NCBI GenBank assembly: GCA_964017235.1
Contig: OZ024933.1
Coordinates: 57,146,255 to 57,210,254 of the forward strand
Direction of reading: 5' to 3'
From: Sabellastarte sp. h YS-2021
Lineage: Eukaryota > Annelida > Polychaeta > Sabellida > Sabellidae
DNA: 64,000 nucleotides
Shown here: positions 1 to 13,610 of the stretch, piece by piece
How the letters are laid out: every line of letters begins with the position of its first letter
Numbering within the stretch: position 1 is the first letter of the stretch
The notes under the pieces: model-generated
What the model was told of the DNA's origin: nothing
Database searches by the model: none
The model's input: the letters and a program-made list of their open reading frames with translations, nothing else
Translations under genes and position numbers: made by a program

Positions 1-2970
1 TATAAATTAAGAGTACAATTGGTCCTGTTCAATAAGTGCATGAGAATGCTTGCTTAAATTGTCCCAAGCTAAGAGATAAGTTACATGACCAAAAGGGTTG
101 GCCTTACGACCTCCTAATCACTATAAATCAGAAAGATGACTGATAGCAGATCAGATAGGTTGTAGCAGCCAAACCTTTCCTCATAACATCATTAAAGATT
201 AGTCCTAACACCCCAAATAGCAGTCGTCACTGCTTTACAACCTCACAGAGTCAGACAAAAATGTCACTTACAAAGAGTTTCAAACATGCTGAGTATCTCA
301 ACAGTCATGTACGACCGCTGAGATGTGGCCCCTAGCCTTAATTAGGTAAATTTAATGGATCCTGACACAAAAGCGGTTTTCAAAAGGGAAAGCACTGTCA
401 ATATTCAATATTTAGGTTTTTCAATACGTTAATTATATCAGGACAGGTGCTTGATAAATGTTACACATAACTACAGGTTTTATTCAAATCCATCACCGTA
501 GTGGTTGGTATTAATGCAGCAACTAGATGCTAAATATGTTGAGCATTAAGGACTCTTGAACTGGTTGAGATTATTTATTTTAAATGTTTTCTCTTAATAT
601 GAAACAGAAAGTTTTGCACAGGACAACATCAAAATATTAATGAAGGATTCATTCAGGAAGTTTAAACGTGATATAATAAATTATATAAATGGGTGTAGTC
701 TAAGAAAGTAATAAATGAATTACAGATATGTTTTTCTTTTCGCATCATGAAATATTTGATTGGAATCATCCCATTGTTACCATGTTTTCTAAAGCATCAT
801 ACTTTGGAAGTTATTAGACTATACAAGTGTATATATCAATATATAATGTTCATTGAAAATTAAAACAAAATGTTTGAACTAAAAGCTTTTGAACCAAAAA
901 AATGAATACATGTTTATACCACCAGGGTAAAAACGTGCACAGTAAATTAAATTGCTTTCAGGTTCAGTGTAATAAAACCTCATGTTACTCTATGGAGTGA
1001 CAACCTCATAGAGTTCCCTTTTCTGTCCTTTTTACAGTAAATAGACTTATTTCTTGCCGTTGCTTTGTCACTGCTGGTCTTTCAGTCCCTTTGTGTTACA
1101 TAATTGAAGTGACATGGACACCATCCATAATGCATTGTGGAGTTTGGCAATTTCCGCCTGGAGCCTAAACAGCAATAATAGGGGTTAGTTTAAGGCAGCC
1201 CTCACCTTAAATCTTTCTTTATGGTGGCTTTGACACAAGTTGTATGTGATTATAATATGGGATATATATTTTAGACTTTTTCAAAGGTTACATATCTGAT
1301 GATATGTAACATTAAATTCTGAAGAATTTTAATTATATCCTATTATATAAACAAAGGTAGCTTCATTCACAGATGTATGTGGTTTCTTATCCTTCAAAGA
1401 TTAACTATAAACTATTATTTTGATGAAAACGTCAGTTGGTACAGATCTTGTCCCTGCAGCAAAGGTGACAGTGTATCAACAGCTATGGTAATAGTTAAAA
1501 CAGACCCTCAGTGTTGCCATGACTTTGATTGGAAGGTATGAACACGGATCTGCAGCTGGCTACTGGGTTTAAAAGATTCAGCATCTAATCACAGGCTGTC
1601 ACCTCTGTGTGGGTTGGACTCCCACAAGTGATAATGCTGATGACCTGCCCCAATATGAATCTGGCTTTTGACTGGGATGTTAAAACCCTAACTTTGACTA
1701 ACTTTGAACGTATGGACACAACAGTGAGAAGAGAGTAATTAAATGCCAAACTTGTAACAAAGAAGGAAACATCAACCAGTTAAGGTTGAACCACCAGGCT
1801 GCTAATTTTGAGAATATTGGTCTGATTTCTTTGGCCTTTTCACGACATACAGATATTTTCTTTTGCCTATTGATTATCTAGTTGTTTGCAATGCACAAAT
1901 TTGGAACCCACTAGTATGGCATCCCTTTGCCCCACCCTGAAAGCATGCTTATCATGATATAAGTTATATCTATAAACCATCTGTTGAAAGCAGTGCTCAA
2001 ACTCAAAATTAACTTTATTTGTTATGGTACCAGCAGGTACAGAACCTCACTAAAACAGAGACACAATTGAACAACATACAACAACAAAGCAACTGCTTTA
2101 AAACTACTTGTTCAAGTTAAGTTACATTTGTTCAACAAACATACACTTGCATTTTTTTGGTTTCAGACAGACTCTTGCGTCAACTAGAACGACAAAACCT
2201 CATGTACAACTCAATTATTCATCAGTGTCCCTTTTTGCTGAAGCCTTCTAGGTATTGCCAAGACACAGTTTTGCCACTGGTGCACAATAGCTTTTGCTGA
2301 CAATGGGATTTTCGTCATTGCATTCTGTCAGAAGCCAGCACTATTAATGTCCATTAATTGCAAAAAAAAAATCTTTCTTCATCACAACTCTTTTATCATG
2401 TTAATTTGCAACGATAAGTGTATTTTAGTATCTGGGAATAATTGTCCCAAGGTTGAAAAAAGTTTTTCACTTATTTATTAAACAGAGCCTTCCAGTCTCT
2501 TTTCAAGTTAATTATTTCTTTTCAAGTTTCTTTCCTTAAGATTGACTATACTCTGTAGATGTAATTTTTGTGCAAAAGCACCCAAATAATTTTTCGTTGT
2601 ATATCTTGTGAAATGTAGCCCTTCGGAAGACTATCAGTAAGAACGTTATTTATCTGGAATATAGGTTGAAATGGGTGGGAGGACAAAGATGCATTGGTCT
2701 TCTCTAAAATGTGGGGCATTTAGGGGGAAAAAAAGAATTTAATCACTGAAAAAACAACAAGAGGCGAACACATAAATCACAGAAACAAATATTGTGTTTA
2801 CCTGGTGTTTAGCTAGAAATAAATTGTTTTTAAGATTAAATAAATATATCTCTGTTTTGGTGCTATGTGTTTGAATATGTGCTCTAACCAAACTGGTGAA
2901 AGAGAGGTCATTTATACTTCATTCTTATTTTTTTCTGATAAGTCACGGAGACGGGTGCATATGTATAGAT
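1..2970. other. Gene-free AT-rich stretch
   Basis: No exon, long reading frame or clear repeat boundary is visible apart from one SINE relic near 1.6 kb (listed separately). The stretch could be intergenic, or an intron of the + strand gene whose last exons begin at 26614; the sequence alone does not decide. Confidence 0.4.
1572..1692 (+). repeat. tRNA-type SINE relic, second family
   Basis: The segment shows the order seen in other copies of this family: ATCTAATCACAGGCTGT, a TGGACTCCCACAAG block, GACCTG(C/T)CCCAATATGA, CTGGCTTTTGA and a GGGATGTTAAAACCC tail. Related copies are at 29800-29932 (-), 51446-51575 (-) and 61410-61540 (+). The 5' head is decayed and no target duplication is obvious, so this is an old copy. 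Confidence 0.6.
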
Positions 2971-3334
2971 TAATGGCCAAGTAAGTATCCAATATTGGAA
3001 AATAATGGCCTGTTTACGAGGTCCCGAAGGGACCGAGTCAACAGTCCATTATTTTTCAATATTGGACACTTACGAGGCTATTAACCTATTTAAATTACAC
3101 CTTTTCTTTAATTTATAATTTTTAAGATATTGTTTAACATCATTAGTTTTCATTTCAATATTCCTGTTGTGTACTTTTTTGGTTTTTATGATCATTTTAG
3201 TTGAAATACATGTGAAAGCGTTTCTTTGGAAATGTGCTAAAAAGAGTTCTATATATGGTCAAAATCAGAAAGTGGCCAATAGTGAAAGATATTGGACACT
3301 TTTAACAAAAGAAAAACTCTCGGGTGTAATTTAA
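2971..3334. repeat. Foldback element with long imperfect hairpin
   Basis: 2971-3083 forms an imperfect hairpin of about 50 bp per arm. TAATGGCC, CCAATATTGGAAAATAATGG and ACGAGGTCCC on the left pair with GGGACCGAGT, CCATTATTTTTCAATATTGG and GGCTATTA on the right, around a GAA loop. To its right, TTAAATTACACC (about 3090-3102) and GGTGTAATTTAA (about 3321-3333) form a second inverted pair. ATTGGACACTT also recurs near 3293. The structure suggests a non-autonomous foldback or MITE-like element; no transposase is present. Confidence 0.6.
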
Positions 3335-3339
3335 GAGTG

Positions 3340-6300
3340 TTTAGAGTCCGGCACCATGTTAAAGACGTCTCGGGGGTTTTAAACTTTTTAAACCTTTTGG
3401 GGCAATAAATTCAAACTAGAGCAGTCTTTAGACAAAAATTGGTCATAATTATTTGCCCTGATTTGAAAATACTTCTTTCTTCCTACCGAGTTAGACAATC
3501 TTGAGGATGACACTTTAGATTTTCCAAAAGTTCACTTTCCACCTAAGATCATTTTCTTTGTACCAGTGTGTACTATGACTATACTAATACATACAATTAC
3601 CTTCAAAATATAACTATTGGCTTAATAAGCCTGATAAGACATATAAAAATAAGACTATAAATAAGACTATAAAAATATCTTCTCAATATACATGCATCAT
3701 ATTTTAAAAAGGAAGACTTTAAGATCAGAGAATTAGAAAAGCAACCCAAAAACCCAAAAACTCGTTATTACTTCTGAGAGATCTTATTTGCAGATTATTG
3801 GCTTATGATCTACATTGCTGATGTTATTATATCTGCAAGCTCAGTGACTTTTACTACTGGAGGAAGAGAGGTCTTGTGTGTGTACTCAATATAACCACAG
3901 TCATAATAACTACACCCTATGCACTGCTATTACTTCTAACAAATCTATTTTTTTTCTACAGATCTCTTGATCTCTTTGGCTAGTCTATGGCTTGCTTTAA
4001 GTTCCACAATACAATGAGAATTCTGTTGCTGATACATAAATAAGCTCGAGGTTTTTTTTTCATTAAACATAATACCAAGGTGGAAACCTATTTTAGTAGT
4101 TTTATATTTGTATTCAAGTCACTCAAAACTAAGATTAAGATTTTACCCCAGCTACTTCAGACTCTTCTTTCTAGGTTTTGCTTATATTTGATAGGTTTCA
4201 AAAAAGTACTTTAAGAATCTTTATTGTTTTTTGTTTTTTTGCATATACCCACAAAATATCTTCCAATTAATATTACATAGTTAAAACAAAACACAGATGT
4301 GAAACGGTAGTAATTACATCCAGTAGGATTCCCAAAACAATGAACGACCCCAAACCCAAACAAATCTAATTAAATCAAATCAATGGTTCGGTTATCAGCA
4401 TGTATCAACATGTACCATTTGTCAATAACCCACTACAAAGGATATACAAACTTGGAAAACTGACTTCATTTGTTGCACATTAGAATCGCCCATTACATAC
4501 ATTAAGCTCTACAAAATATGAAAGCATTTTCTTAGGTACCTGCAACTGCAGGTCTAGTTACTTTCAATAAAAGTGATATTGTAAATGTGACATCGGTAAC
4601 ACACACAATTTCAGCTCTGGCTAATCCACTGCTTAAATAATAATAATAATGCAAGAAGCTATAACATTGTAGTTCACCCGAGGCAATCAAAGAATAATGA
4701 AACGTAGAATCATCCTGTTCAGATGTCTCATTACAAATATTCTTAGATCAATGGCACTGATTAATAAATCTAATAAATAAGAGTCTCTGAATCACTCTTT
4801 CTTGCAAGAAATTACTTTGTTTATCTGATATTGGATCACTCAGATAGAAAACTGAGTGCAGTACAATTATTTTGCAAAAATAAATACTTTTAGCCAGGCA
4901 TCTGTTTCAAATATAATAATAAAAAAAATACAAATAAAATATAAAAAATTATGCAAATAGCATAAAAGAGAGGTTCAGTACATCTGTTTTGAATACTGAC
5001 CTATTTTAGTGAAAAATGATATTCTTATAGGCTTTTTATAATGGACAATTCCAGGAATGAGAAAGAATTATAAGGAAAAAAAAATCTCGAAGTTATCACA
5101 GAAAGTGTAATTTTCATATGTCCACAAACAATACATTTATACTGAATACAACTGAAATATTAATGGTGCCTATTTTCTACCAGGCTATTAAATATTTAAT
5201 TTGTTATTTAAAAAGTGTTACAATTCTCAGAATTCTCAGTACTGTAAAGCAAATCTATTCTTAGAAATTTATAGCAACTTCTACGAATAGTAGTCAATGA
5301 GTATGAACCCATATATAAATTTTCACCTGGGGAAATTTGGACCTTAAAAATAAGAGGTCAGAGCAAAGTCATACTAAACTAATTAAACACTGGGGCCTTC
5401 TTTAACTTATGAAACAGTCCTGCATATCAGAGATAGTGATAGGGAAATTCTGACATGATACGGCTGTGTCAATGAATCTGATTGGTCGAGACCTATGGTA
5501 AAATTCTTATAATGCATGTTGGCTGTTCTAATAACAACCCATGTAAGGTATAGTGGATGAAGCCGCCTTATTTTACTGTAAAGTTTATAATGACTAAACA
5601 TGTTAAAATAGCTTTTCATGTTATAGGAATAGCACCCTCCAACTCCAGAAAAATAAAGCAAGGTTTCCTCAGTTCCCAATCACATCATTGCTTGCTGTAT
5701 GAACATTTACTGCATGAATGTATGGCTTGTTTGTGGTAACAATAACACCCTGGCATGGTTTGCAATAAACATAATCTTTGCGTTTGATTCCAGTATGTTT
5801 CTGTAAAGGCAAAATTAAATACTATATTTGATAAATTATTTGTTAAACTTTAACATCAGCAGATTTTACTACATGTTTGCAAATTGCCTGGAGCCACAGG
5901 CTCCATACTGAAGTGCTTGCACAACTCAGACCTTTCATGAGCATGATTATTGTAAAGCTGGTGCAGGCTTTCTTCCAACTTTTTTTGTTCCTTTATTTAA
6001 TAAATTCTTGTCTAGCTTACTAACTGGATCACCCTGTGATCTTTGTGGCATCTGTTGTGCCCCTTCATCAATATAAATGGATACATGACACGAGAATGGT
6101 CAACTTATAAGTCTTCTGTTTTGTCTTACCCAATCACAGATATATCAGTTGGTTTCCATGGAGTTTAGCATCATCCCAATTGTAAGAAATCTACTTCAAT
6201 GACCCTGTGTGAAAATGGACCACAGGGCGGACTACGGAAACACACATGAATGAAACAATGAACAGACAAAATGGATTGATGCACAATCTTCAAGACTGTA

Positions 6301-7200
6301 ATAAACAACTGAGGCCCTTTACTATGATGTGATATGTTATGTCACAGAACATTTGTGATTCTTTTGTACAGTTTACAATAAAAGAAACCTTGGTATATCT
6401 AAGCAGTCTAAAACTTTATGTTTAAGTGAGTGCCTATTACTTTTAAATCATGTAAAGGTATTACTGATGCTTTTTCATACCTAAGAATATACAAGCCATT
6501 TCAAAGTATCAGTAAAACATAAAAGTAAAGTTTGTTTTAGCAGAAGTTCATGGTATACCATTTTAGGATGCGGTAGAATATATATATGGCAGATACAATT
6601 ACTTTAAAAATGTTTGTTGTTGGTTTTCCTTTTCCATCAGATTTTTCCATTTTGGGCATCAATAAGAAAGTGGACATTAGAATTTGGTTCTTTTAAACAT
6701 TATTATGATTATTATTCAAGCTATAGTTAGCCAAATATGAGGAGGTACATGTAACTGGTTGCCTTTTTCTGTTTGCAAACTAACTCCAGAAGCTACATAC
6801 AGATGGATGTCGATGAAATGTTTGGGGAATGTTAACAAGGGCTGAAGGAACACATGACTAAATATTGGTGGTGACCCAAGATTTGCCATCTGGTTCCAGA
6901 AAATATTTAAAAGAATTTTTATCATTGAACTCATTTAGCTATTGTGGATGTATTGGGCGTTGGAGGAGGTTGGCTATATCCTTTGTTTTTCTCTTTTTTC
7001 TTGAGTTAAAATTATCTATGTTATTGGTAAAGAAAAAGCCTTCAGACGTTATTATTATTACATTAATGTTAAAGCATGACAGTTAACGAGACTATTCCAA
7101 TGCCAAAAGAGTCAACCCATTTCCACTCCCTGTTGAAAAAAATAGCTCCAATTATTATCCAGCCTAGATGTTTCAAATCAATGCCATAGATTATCCCACT
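3340..7200. other. Gene-free stretch
   Basis: Only scattered short chance frames are present. Around 6865-6930 there is a weak match (…TTTGCCATCTGGTTCCAGAAAATATTT…) to the repeat family with ACCTCTGCCA ends seen at 57.7 kb. A small GGAGCC/GGCTCC hairpin lies at 5890-5904. Nothing else is supported. Confidence 0.35.
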
Positions 7201-7213
7201 TCCCTGGAGACAC

Positions 7214-7345
7214 GCTGTTTACTGTTTTGTCAAGGTTTTCTCTGGCTGTTGACCTAGCCTGATAATAGTGCTCCAGAACCACCTGGGAATTCTTCTGAGT
7301 CTTTTCACTGAGTGCAAAAATCCTAATGAGTCTGCTAGCTGTAGC
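7214..7345 (+). repeat. Copy 1 of a diverged 130 bp dispersed element
   Basis: The segment begins GCTGTTTACTGTTTTGTCAA and contains GCCTGATAATAGTGCTCCAG, ACCACCTGGGAATTCTTCTG and a CACTGAGTGCAAAAATCCTA block. It aligns over its whole length with 11987-12115 and 18234-18370. No coding frame is shared. Similarity also reaches upstream weakly (…ATCCCAC/ATCTCC…). Confidence 0.7.
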
Positions 7346-8417
7346 TGTCAGCTGAAGTGGAGTGTGGGAGGATTCTAGAGATGTTTACTCAATGTAAATT
7401 CCTTGCTCTGAATTCCCAATGAGTCACTAGCTTAAACTCAGACTGAGTTCAGATAACATTAAAATCTTTTTGAATTTATTTTTTTTTTAATTTCCCTCTT
7501 CTGACAACTATCATTTGTTAAGCATTCTTTGCTGGAGGGATTGGATTGAGTTGTAGTTGAAACATGTATACTTTGCAATTGTCCAACTGTTTCTGGAGGT
7601 AAACTTTAAGACTTTAAATAATAATAGCCAAAACATACTGGAGTAAGTTCCAGGTATCATTATGGGTTTATAGATTGTCTCAAACATTTTGCACATGCTT
7701 GCAATAATTTTGCACAACAGAAGCATAAATGATGCACTACTAATTTAAATGACACAAGATGTTGGGTTTGTAACATGTGTTTGCAGCAAGCTATGTGTAT
7801 GTCATGTTTGTAAATATCAACAAAAAAAACTTAAGGAAAGCCAGATGTAATTCTTTAAGTTTACACTTGTAAACACGGAGAGATCATAAAACCACCATAA
7901 CCTTGCACCTTTGCCTGTTATCTTGTTTATGCATCAGTGGAATCAATATATTCCCTCTTTCTGGCCCTAGTGTCAGCAGCATTGAAGACACAAACAAATG
8001 AGTTAACTAAAGAAGTTTGGCAATATGGAATGCATGGTTATTTATTGGTACTATTATGATCAACTTGGGATTCCAGGGAAACTGACTGGGGAAATATTGA
8101 ATGTGTAGCCGTCACATTTATTGGTCATGTAGTGTTGTTTATGTAGGCACACAGTTGTTGGGATGTTATGATTCTGTACGCATGTCAGGATATTAAACAC
8201 TAAGTTAAATCTTTTCCTTATATTTGGCATCTAATAATATATGCATATATTTATTAGACCAGTGAAAATCATTTGACCACCTTTCTTTGGCTATTTTAAC
8301 ATGTGATCATGTTGGAGTTTTCTGAAAATTCTGAACATCTACAATTGTTGCCTAATTAAATGCACCAATGAGTACTGCAAAACACCAGTTAGATAAAGTG
8401 ACTGTTGTATCAAGTTG

Positions 8418-8721
8418 TATATATAAGTTCAGTGCAATATCTTCTTTTACTACAGGAAAAAGTACTATTTGACCCATCCGAAATGCAAAAGTACAGCCCA
8501 GGCTCTCTAATGACTGACATTCAGCTAAATGAAAGATAGAATCTCTTAAGATAACCATTTATCATCGTCCCTGGGGTTCTTTAAGCTGCCATTGGGAACA
8601 GCAACCAATAACAGATGACAACCATATTAAGGAGTCATCCAGCCCCCTTTTATGTGTTTGTACCTGGGATCTCACCCAGGTACTCTATATGCACGTATTA
8701 CCCACCAAGTCTCAATGGCAG
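8418..8721 (-). repeat. tRNA-derived SINE, third family, diverged
   Basis: Read on the minus strand the copy has a decayed tRNA-like head, then the body blocks common to this family: a TGACTCCTTA/ACCACTTA block, GATAAATGGT(C/T)ATCC, GAATGTCAGT and CATTCGAATGGGTC…(TAGTGCT). Its head holds an exact 9 bp inverted repeat, GTACCTGGG/CCCAGGTAC, at 8660-8683. Better copies are at 23006-23335 (+) and 51001-51309 (-). Confidence 0.75.
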
Positions 8722-8729
8722 GCAAAACT

Positions 8730-10370
8730 GTCAGTGACCAGCTTCCTAAGAATGAAATCATTGCTTGCGACACTGTTCCCATTACATATGTTTGCCTCCC
8801 GAGTGTCCCAATAATGTATTGTTGAGAAGCCAAATTATGTTGGCTCTGTGACTGGTTGTGTGATAAGCTCAGTAATGGGACTCTTTCCTGCAATTTTTCA
8901 AACAGGTTTTAAATATTTTGCAAGTGAGCTTTCATCTTCGCACTATAGGCATTTGACTGTTTGGGGTGATACAGTCTATATTTTTGGTTATACCACCTAT
9001 CCTGTCTACCTCTTTCAGGACTAATGTTCCTTTTAAAATGGGGTTAAGTGATCTTGGTTAAATATAGGGCTTGTGAGACGGCCAGTTAATATTCTCTACT
9101 TTCTAAAAGATACTTGGTGTTAAGAGTAATCTCTTTTGAATCGTGGCAGACTGGTAAAGGCTGTAAGACTTGCTTTTGGTCGACAAAATCCTTAATTTTT
9201 TCTCTTGATTTATCATTATGGTAAAAATCTAACCAGTTAAATTGATAACTCACTGTTTTACCGCCCTTTTTGTCAGGAATAAATTATTTTGATAATTGGT
9301 GTGTAGTGGTATAAGTAAATTGAAAGACAAAGTATGACAAATAACTTGAGTAAAAAATGTCTACTTTGTTATTATTTTATTTGTTCAGGTCTGACTTGTT
9401 ACAAGTGCCTGGTAATAAATCATCATCCCAGCTTTTAGTATAATGGATGTAATAAGATTATACTGCAATAAATGTATTGAGTTCTTTGCTATATGTTTTT
9501 CTAAATTTAAAGGAATTGAAATAAATTATGCAGCTTGATGGATGATAACATGTGTTGATGTCAGAACAACCCTGAATTTTCAAGAAAAAATTAATCACAT
9601 TTATTCCCATAATAGATAACAGACATGATGAAATTTGGGTTAAATTGTGTAATAAATTATGTATGAAGGTTGTCCAAATGGAAAGCCATTTAGATTGTAC
9701 TTCATTTCTTGTTGCAACATGCCATTCTGGTTTTACCTATTTTTGTTTGTTCTGCTTTCTCTGTCACCTTTTTTTCAGGAAGATACCCAAGTCTTATTTA
9801 CACTTTAGGGTCTTTCCACCATAGTTTCTATTCAGCTGATTGTTCTGTGGTAATGATCATTGCTATATCCATTCATTGACAAACTCTGTGATACTGCTTC
9901 TGATTGTTGCTCCCTAGAGTCTGTTTTAATGCAGAGATGAAGTACTATTTAAGTCCAGTACAGAATAGAATTGGTTCACTCATTTGCTTAATAATAAAGT
10001 TAAGGTTGGGTTAAATTTAGATCATTTTCAAGGGTAATCAACAGACTGGCCCTTGTACCGACTCATTTTACAGACGGTATGTCCCGTGGTTACAGGTTTT
10101 TAGAGGTTTTATTAATATAGTATTTTTGGTGCATTTTAGGAAAGCAAGATCAGTTGATTAAATAATATATGATAGCTTATGATACAATTAATTATGTACC
10201 ATATGATGCAAGAGTAACTTGTAGGACACACTGATTGCATTAGGTTCAGATAAGAAGTTCTGTATTTAGACTACCTGCAGACATTCCCAAAGACATATCC
10301 ACTCTTTTTTTCTGTAAGCACTGTGCAATAGATCCCATTTTGGCACACTGGTGTCATCAAGCTTTTGATA
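8730..10370. other. Gene-free stretch
   Basis: AT-rich sequence with no exon-like reading frame, no SINE head and no inverted repeat that I could support. Confidence 0.35.
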
Positions 10371-10379
10371 TATGGAAGA

Positions 10380-13050
10380 CAGGCACTGTATATTCTGTGT
10401 TTAGGGATAATGTTGACATCACTGGTAAGAGTAATGTTCTTTGGCATTTTTGCAAATCTAATCTGTTAACCTTTTTGCATGATTTGGCTTAGTAAGTTTT
10501 GCAGCAATTTCCCAGTCTTGGTAGACCAGAGACCATTACTGATGCCATGTGCATGCAAAGCCTTTTGATATCTACATTCCTCGGTGTTAAATAGAAGAAT
10601 GAGTTCTTGCAGTACATGTTAGGCTTGTATGGGATATTTACTATTTTACCTTAAGGGGGCATTGCATACTTGTCTTCTACTAATATTCCCTTATTCCCTA
10701 GGCTTTGTTGTAGAATACCCAAGGGACAGCGCGTACTATGGGCATAATCACAACTGAATGAAATTTATGGCAGCCTCATCCCCAAAGGCCAATTCTGAGT
10801 TTCAGCACAACCCACAAACAAGCCACCTGCTGTAATGAGCCCTAATGATGAAGCCCATTACGTGCCTGTTGTTTCTACAACTTATCTCCTTGGAAGGTCA
10901 AGGCCTCTGTGAGATTTCCCATTAATTTAAACAGTGCTGACAACAATTTGCGTCCATCATATCTATCCCACTCAGTTTTATTAATGGTCCCCACTAGAGG
11001 GACACAAGTGTGCCTCTTGCTGTGGGTTTATAGCTTTCATTAACTTTTTTGCAGCATATACTGCTTTCAAGTTGTTATTATGGGAGTGATAGGTGATAGT
11101 GAATGCCATTTTCTCTAGTTGTTTGTGAGGTAAGGGCTGTCATATAAATGTGATTAAATGTACATCATGTAGGTTACCTTGATGTTATGACAGCAATCTA
11201 TCTGCGATATTACAGACTTGTGACAACATATGCTTTGACACAGTATTTTTTGCATAATGGGTGTAGGATCATTTATGGTATCAGTAAACAGCCTGTTAGT
11301 GAGATATTCTACATTAACTAAGTATAAATATAAAGAGGTGATTTTTATGAATACTTATTTAATGATCAGCATTATATCACACTAAGGAACAGTTAATAAA
11401 TGACACCATTATCTGTCGAAACCATTTAGGTTGTTGCAAATTATGTACCACTTTTTTCAACACTGACCCTGTTCTACATGAGCATATTTTTTTGCATTTT
11501 ACATCACCTAATACACATTCTATGGGTTTGAAAGCAAAGCTAAGGTTTTATAGGCCACAATACAACCGACTTTTGTTTGTGCATTGCAGTCCATTGCGTT
11601 AACTAGTGTCACAGCAACATTTATGGTCTAGTGAAGACACCAGATTGTTTATTGTACTGTTGTCCACTATTTAACACTGTAATAAAATAGTACTTTTTGA
11701 ATAATATTTACCTTCATGGACTTTCTCATATTTCAACATTTTCAGTGTTTATCATACTTCTTTTAATGCAATTTTGCATCACTTTTAACACTTGGTCACA
11801 TTGATAATAGTACTTTGAAATCTCATTCACTCGTATTAGCAAAATTACTTTGTTTAAAGTATTTTATTCATTACTAGTAATCTCCTATTACAACCCAATT
11901 TCATCCTGTAATTTTAAAAGGAAGACAATTATCATTACTTTCTAGACTAGCTCAGCGCAGTATCATATCCATCTCCACGGTTACAGGCTGTTTACTGCTT
12001 TGTCAAGGTCTCTTCTAAGCATTGAAGTGGCCTGATAAGAGTGCTCCAAAACCACCTGAGAATACTTCTGAGTATTAACACCAAGCTGAAACCTAATGAA
12101 CTTGGATCTATGTACTTCTGCCACTGTGCTCTGCTAGGAAGAGTTTTTTCTGAGTTTCCCGAATAGTACTTTTCCTGTATCACCACTAAAAACCAGAGGA
12201 TATTGAAACAGTAGTGCCTCGATGAGAGTACAGGTAATATTACCTGCATTTGTAGACGTTTGGTATAACTTGCCATTCTTTCATGTACTGCCAGCCTTCT
12301 GCCAGTAAAGTTTGCATACTGTAGCATTCCCTAATTCTTGTGGTTACTCATACAGAAATCTTTAACTGTTAAAAATATGCACCCACCATAGACATTATCA
12401 AGTTCTATAGGGTACATGTAGGGTGTCGCAAATGTCTTTGAACATTTTATTTACTACCTGATAGCTGATGTGGGCCAGTTTTCGCTATGAGGATGGAAAC
12501 ACTGGGATCACTCTTGTTGATCATTTACCTGTGTTGTTAAAGATTATTTGATTATAAAAACTTTTATTAGCATCGATAAAAATGATTATTTTTGCTAGGG
12601 TGCACTGATGAAAATAAAAATACCCAATTTGTATGGATTATCTTTAGATTACCCATTCAACTATTTGAATTAATCTTTTATACATTATTGTCGGACAAAT
12701 GTTATTGATTGAAAGAACACATTGTAATTCCTTGTTGTCTTTTCTAAATGTGCAGTTCTAAATAATAAGTTATGTTAAGAATTATGTTAAGTCGAGAGAG
12801 AACAGAAATATCCAGTGTAAACATTAACATATTATTTTGTTTTTCATCTTTAATCTGCTAAGGATAGAGTAATCACTACATTAGCGTTTTCATAGAAGAG
12901 ACAACCAAAAAGAAAGACATGTCAAACTGTTAGTGCAAAACTCACATTTAAAGGTGCTCCAGTAAATTATTTATCATAAATGGATTGTTTGTTGCCTAGC
13001 TGCAGTGAATCTGGCTCTTGGTGTTCAGATGTAATATAATTGCACTGCTG
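10380..13050. repeat. Old segmental duplication, left copy
   Basis: Several blocks match 15300-19230 in the same order: GGGATAATGTTGACATCACT (10405) with GAGATAATGCTGACATCACA (15315); TAATGATGAAGCCCATTACG (10843) with TAATGATGAAGCCTATTATG (16389); GTCATATAAATGTGATTAAA (11140) with GTCATATAAATATGATTAAA; the 130 bp element; and AATTATTTATCATAAATGGA (12965) with AATTATTTATCATGATGGAT (19155). Both copies are non-coding as far as I can see. Divergence is high, so the duplication is old. Confidence 0.6.
11987..12115 (+). repeat. Copy 2 of the 130 bp dispersed element
   Basis: Starts GCTGTTTACTGCTTTGTCAA and carries GGCCTGATAAGAGTGCTCCA followed by ACCACCTGAGAATACTTCTG. It is the closest of the three copies to copy 1 (7214). 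The 111-codon minus-strand frame across it is not shared by the other copies and is not treated as a gene. Confidence 0.7.
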
Positions 13051-13499
13051 TTCTAGAAATGCCAGATACAATTGTCTGAAATAGAAGTTAATGCAAGTCT
13101 CCTCTTTCCACTAATAAAGTCTAGAAATCCCACAAACAGTTTTCTTAGTCTTTCAGTCATTATGCACCAACTGTTTGAAACTGTCTTCCTTGTCATATAA
13201 GAACTAGTCCATGAGTAATATTTTTAGCAAACATCTGAAGATCCACATCTTCAACTCAAGCTCCCCCACTCAGTCTCTTCCCTTCATTCAAACTCAGACC
13301 CCTGGATTGCTGACCCTAGAACGTCCCTCGACCAAAGCTTATATCAATTGTTTTATTAGTTTTAGGACAAACAGCTCCCCCATGTGGGAAGCAATGGATT
13401 AGATTTTAGTCTTGATCATTGAAGGTGATTTTCATAAGGTGTAGAATATCAAATCATAAATAATATAATTTAAATTATTACTTTGGGGTTTATGTTATT

Positions 13500-13590
13500 T
13501 TATTTAGATGTTATAGGTCTTTTCACGATAGGTAGTTGAGAGGGTGGAGGAAATTGATGCATAGTGGTGTGAAAACCGTCGAGCACTAGA
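13500..13590 (-). repeat. SINE tail relic, first family
   Basis: ATAGGTCTTTTCACGATAGG followed by GTAGTTGAGAGGGTGGAGGA corresponds to the reversed 3' part (…TACCCGTCGTGATATGACCTGTAC…) of the first SINE family, best seen at 16763-17000. The tRNA-related head is missing. Confidence 0.55.
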
Positions 13591-13610
13591 ACGCAATTAT
13601 CGATTAAGCC

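Noticed and set aside
11992-12327. 111-codon minus-strand frame
   Set aside because: It overlaps the 130 bp duplicated element; the other two copies do not keep the frame.
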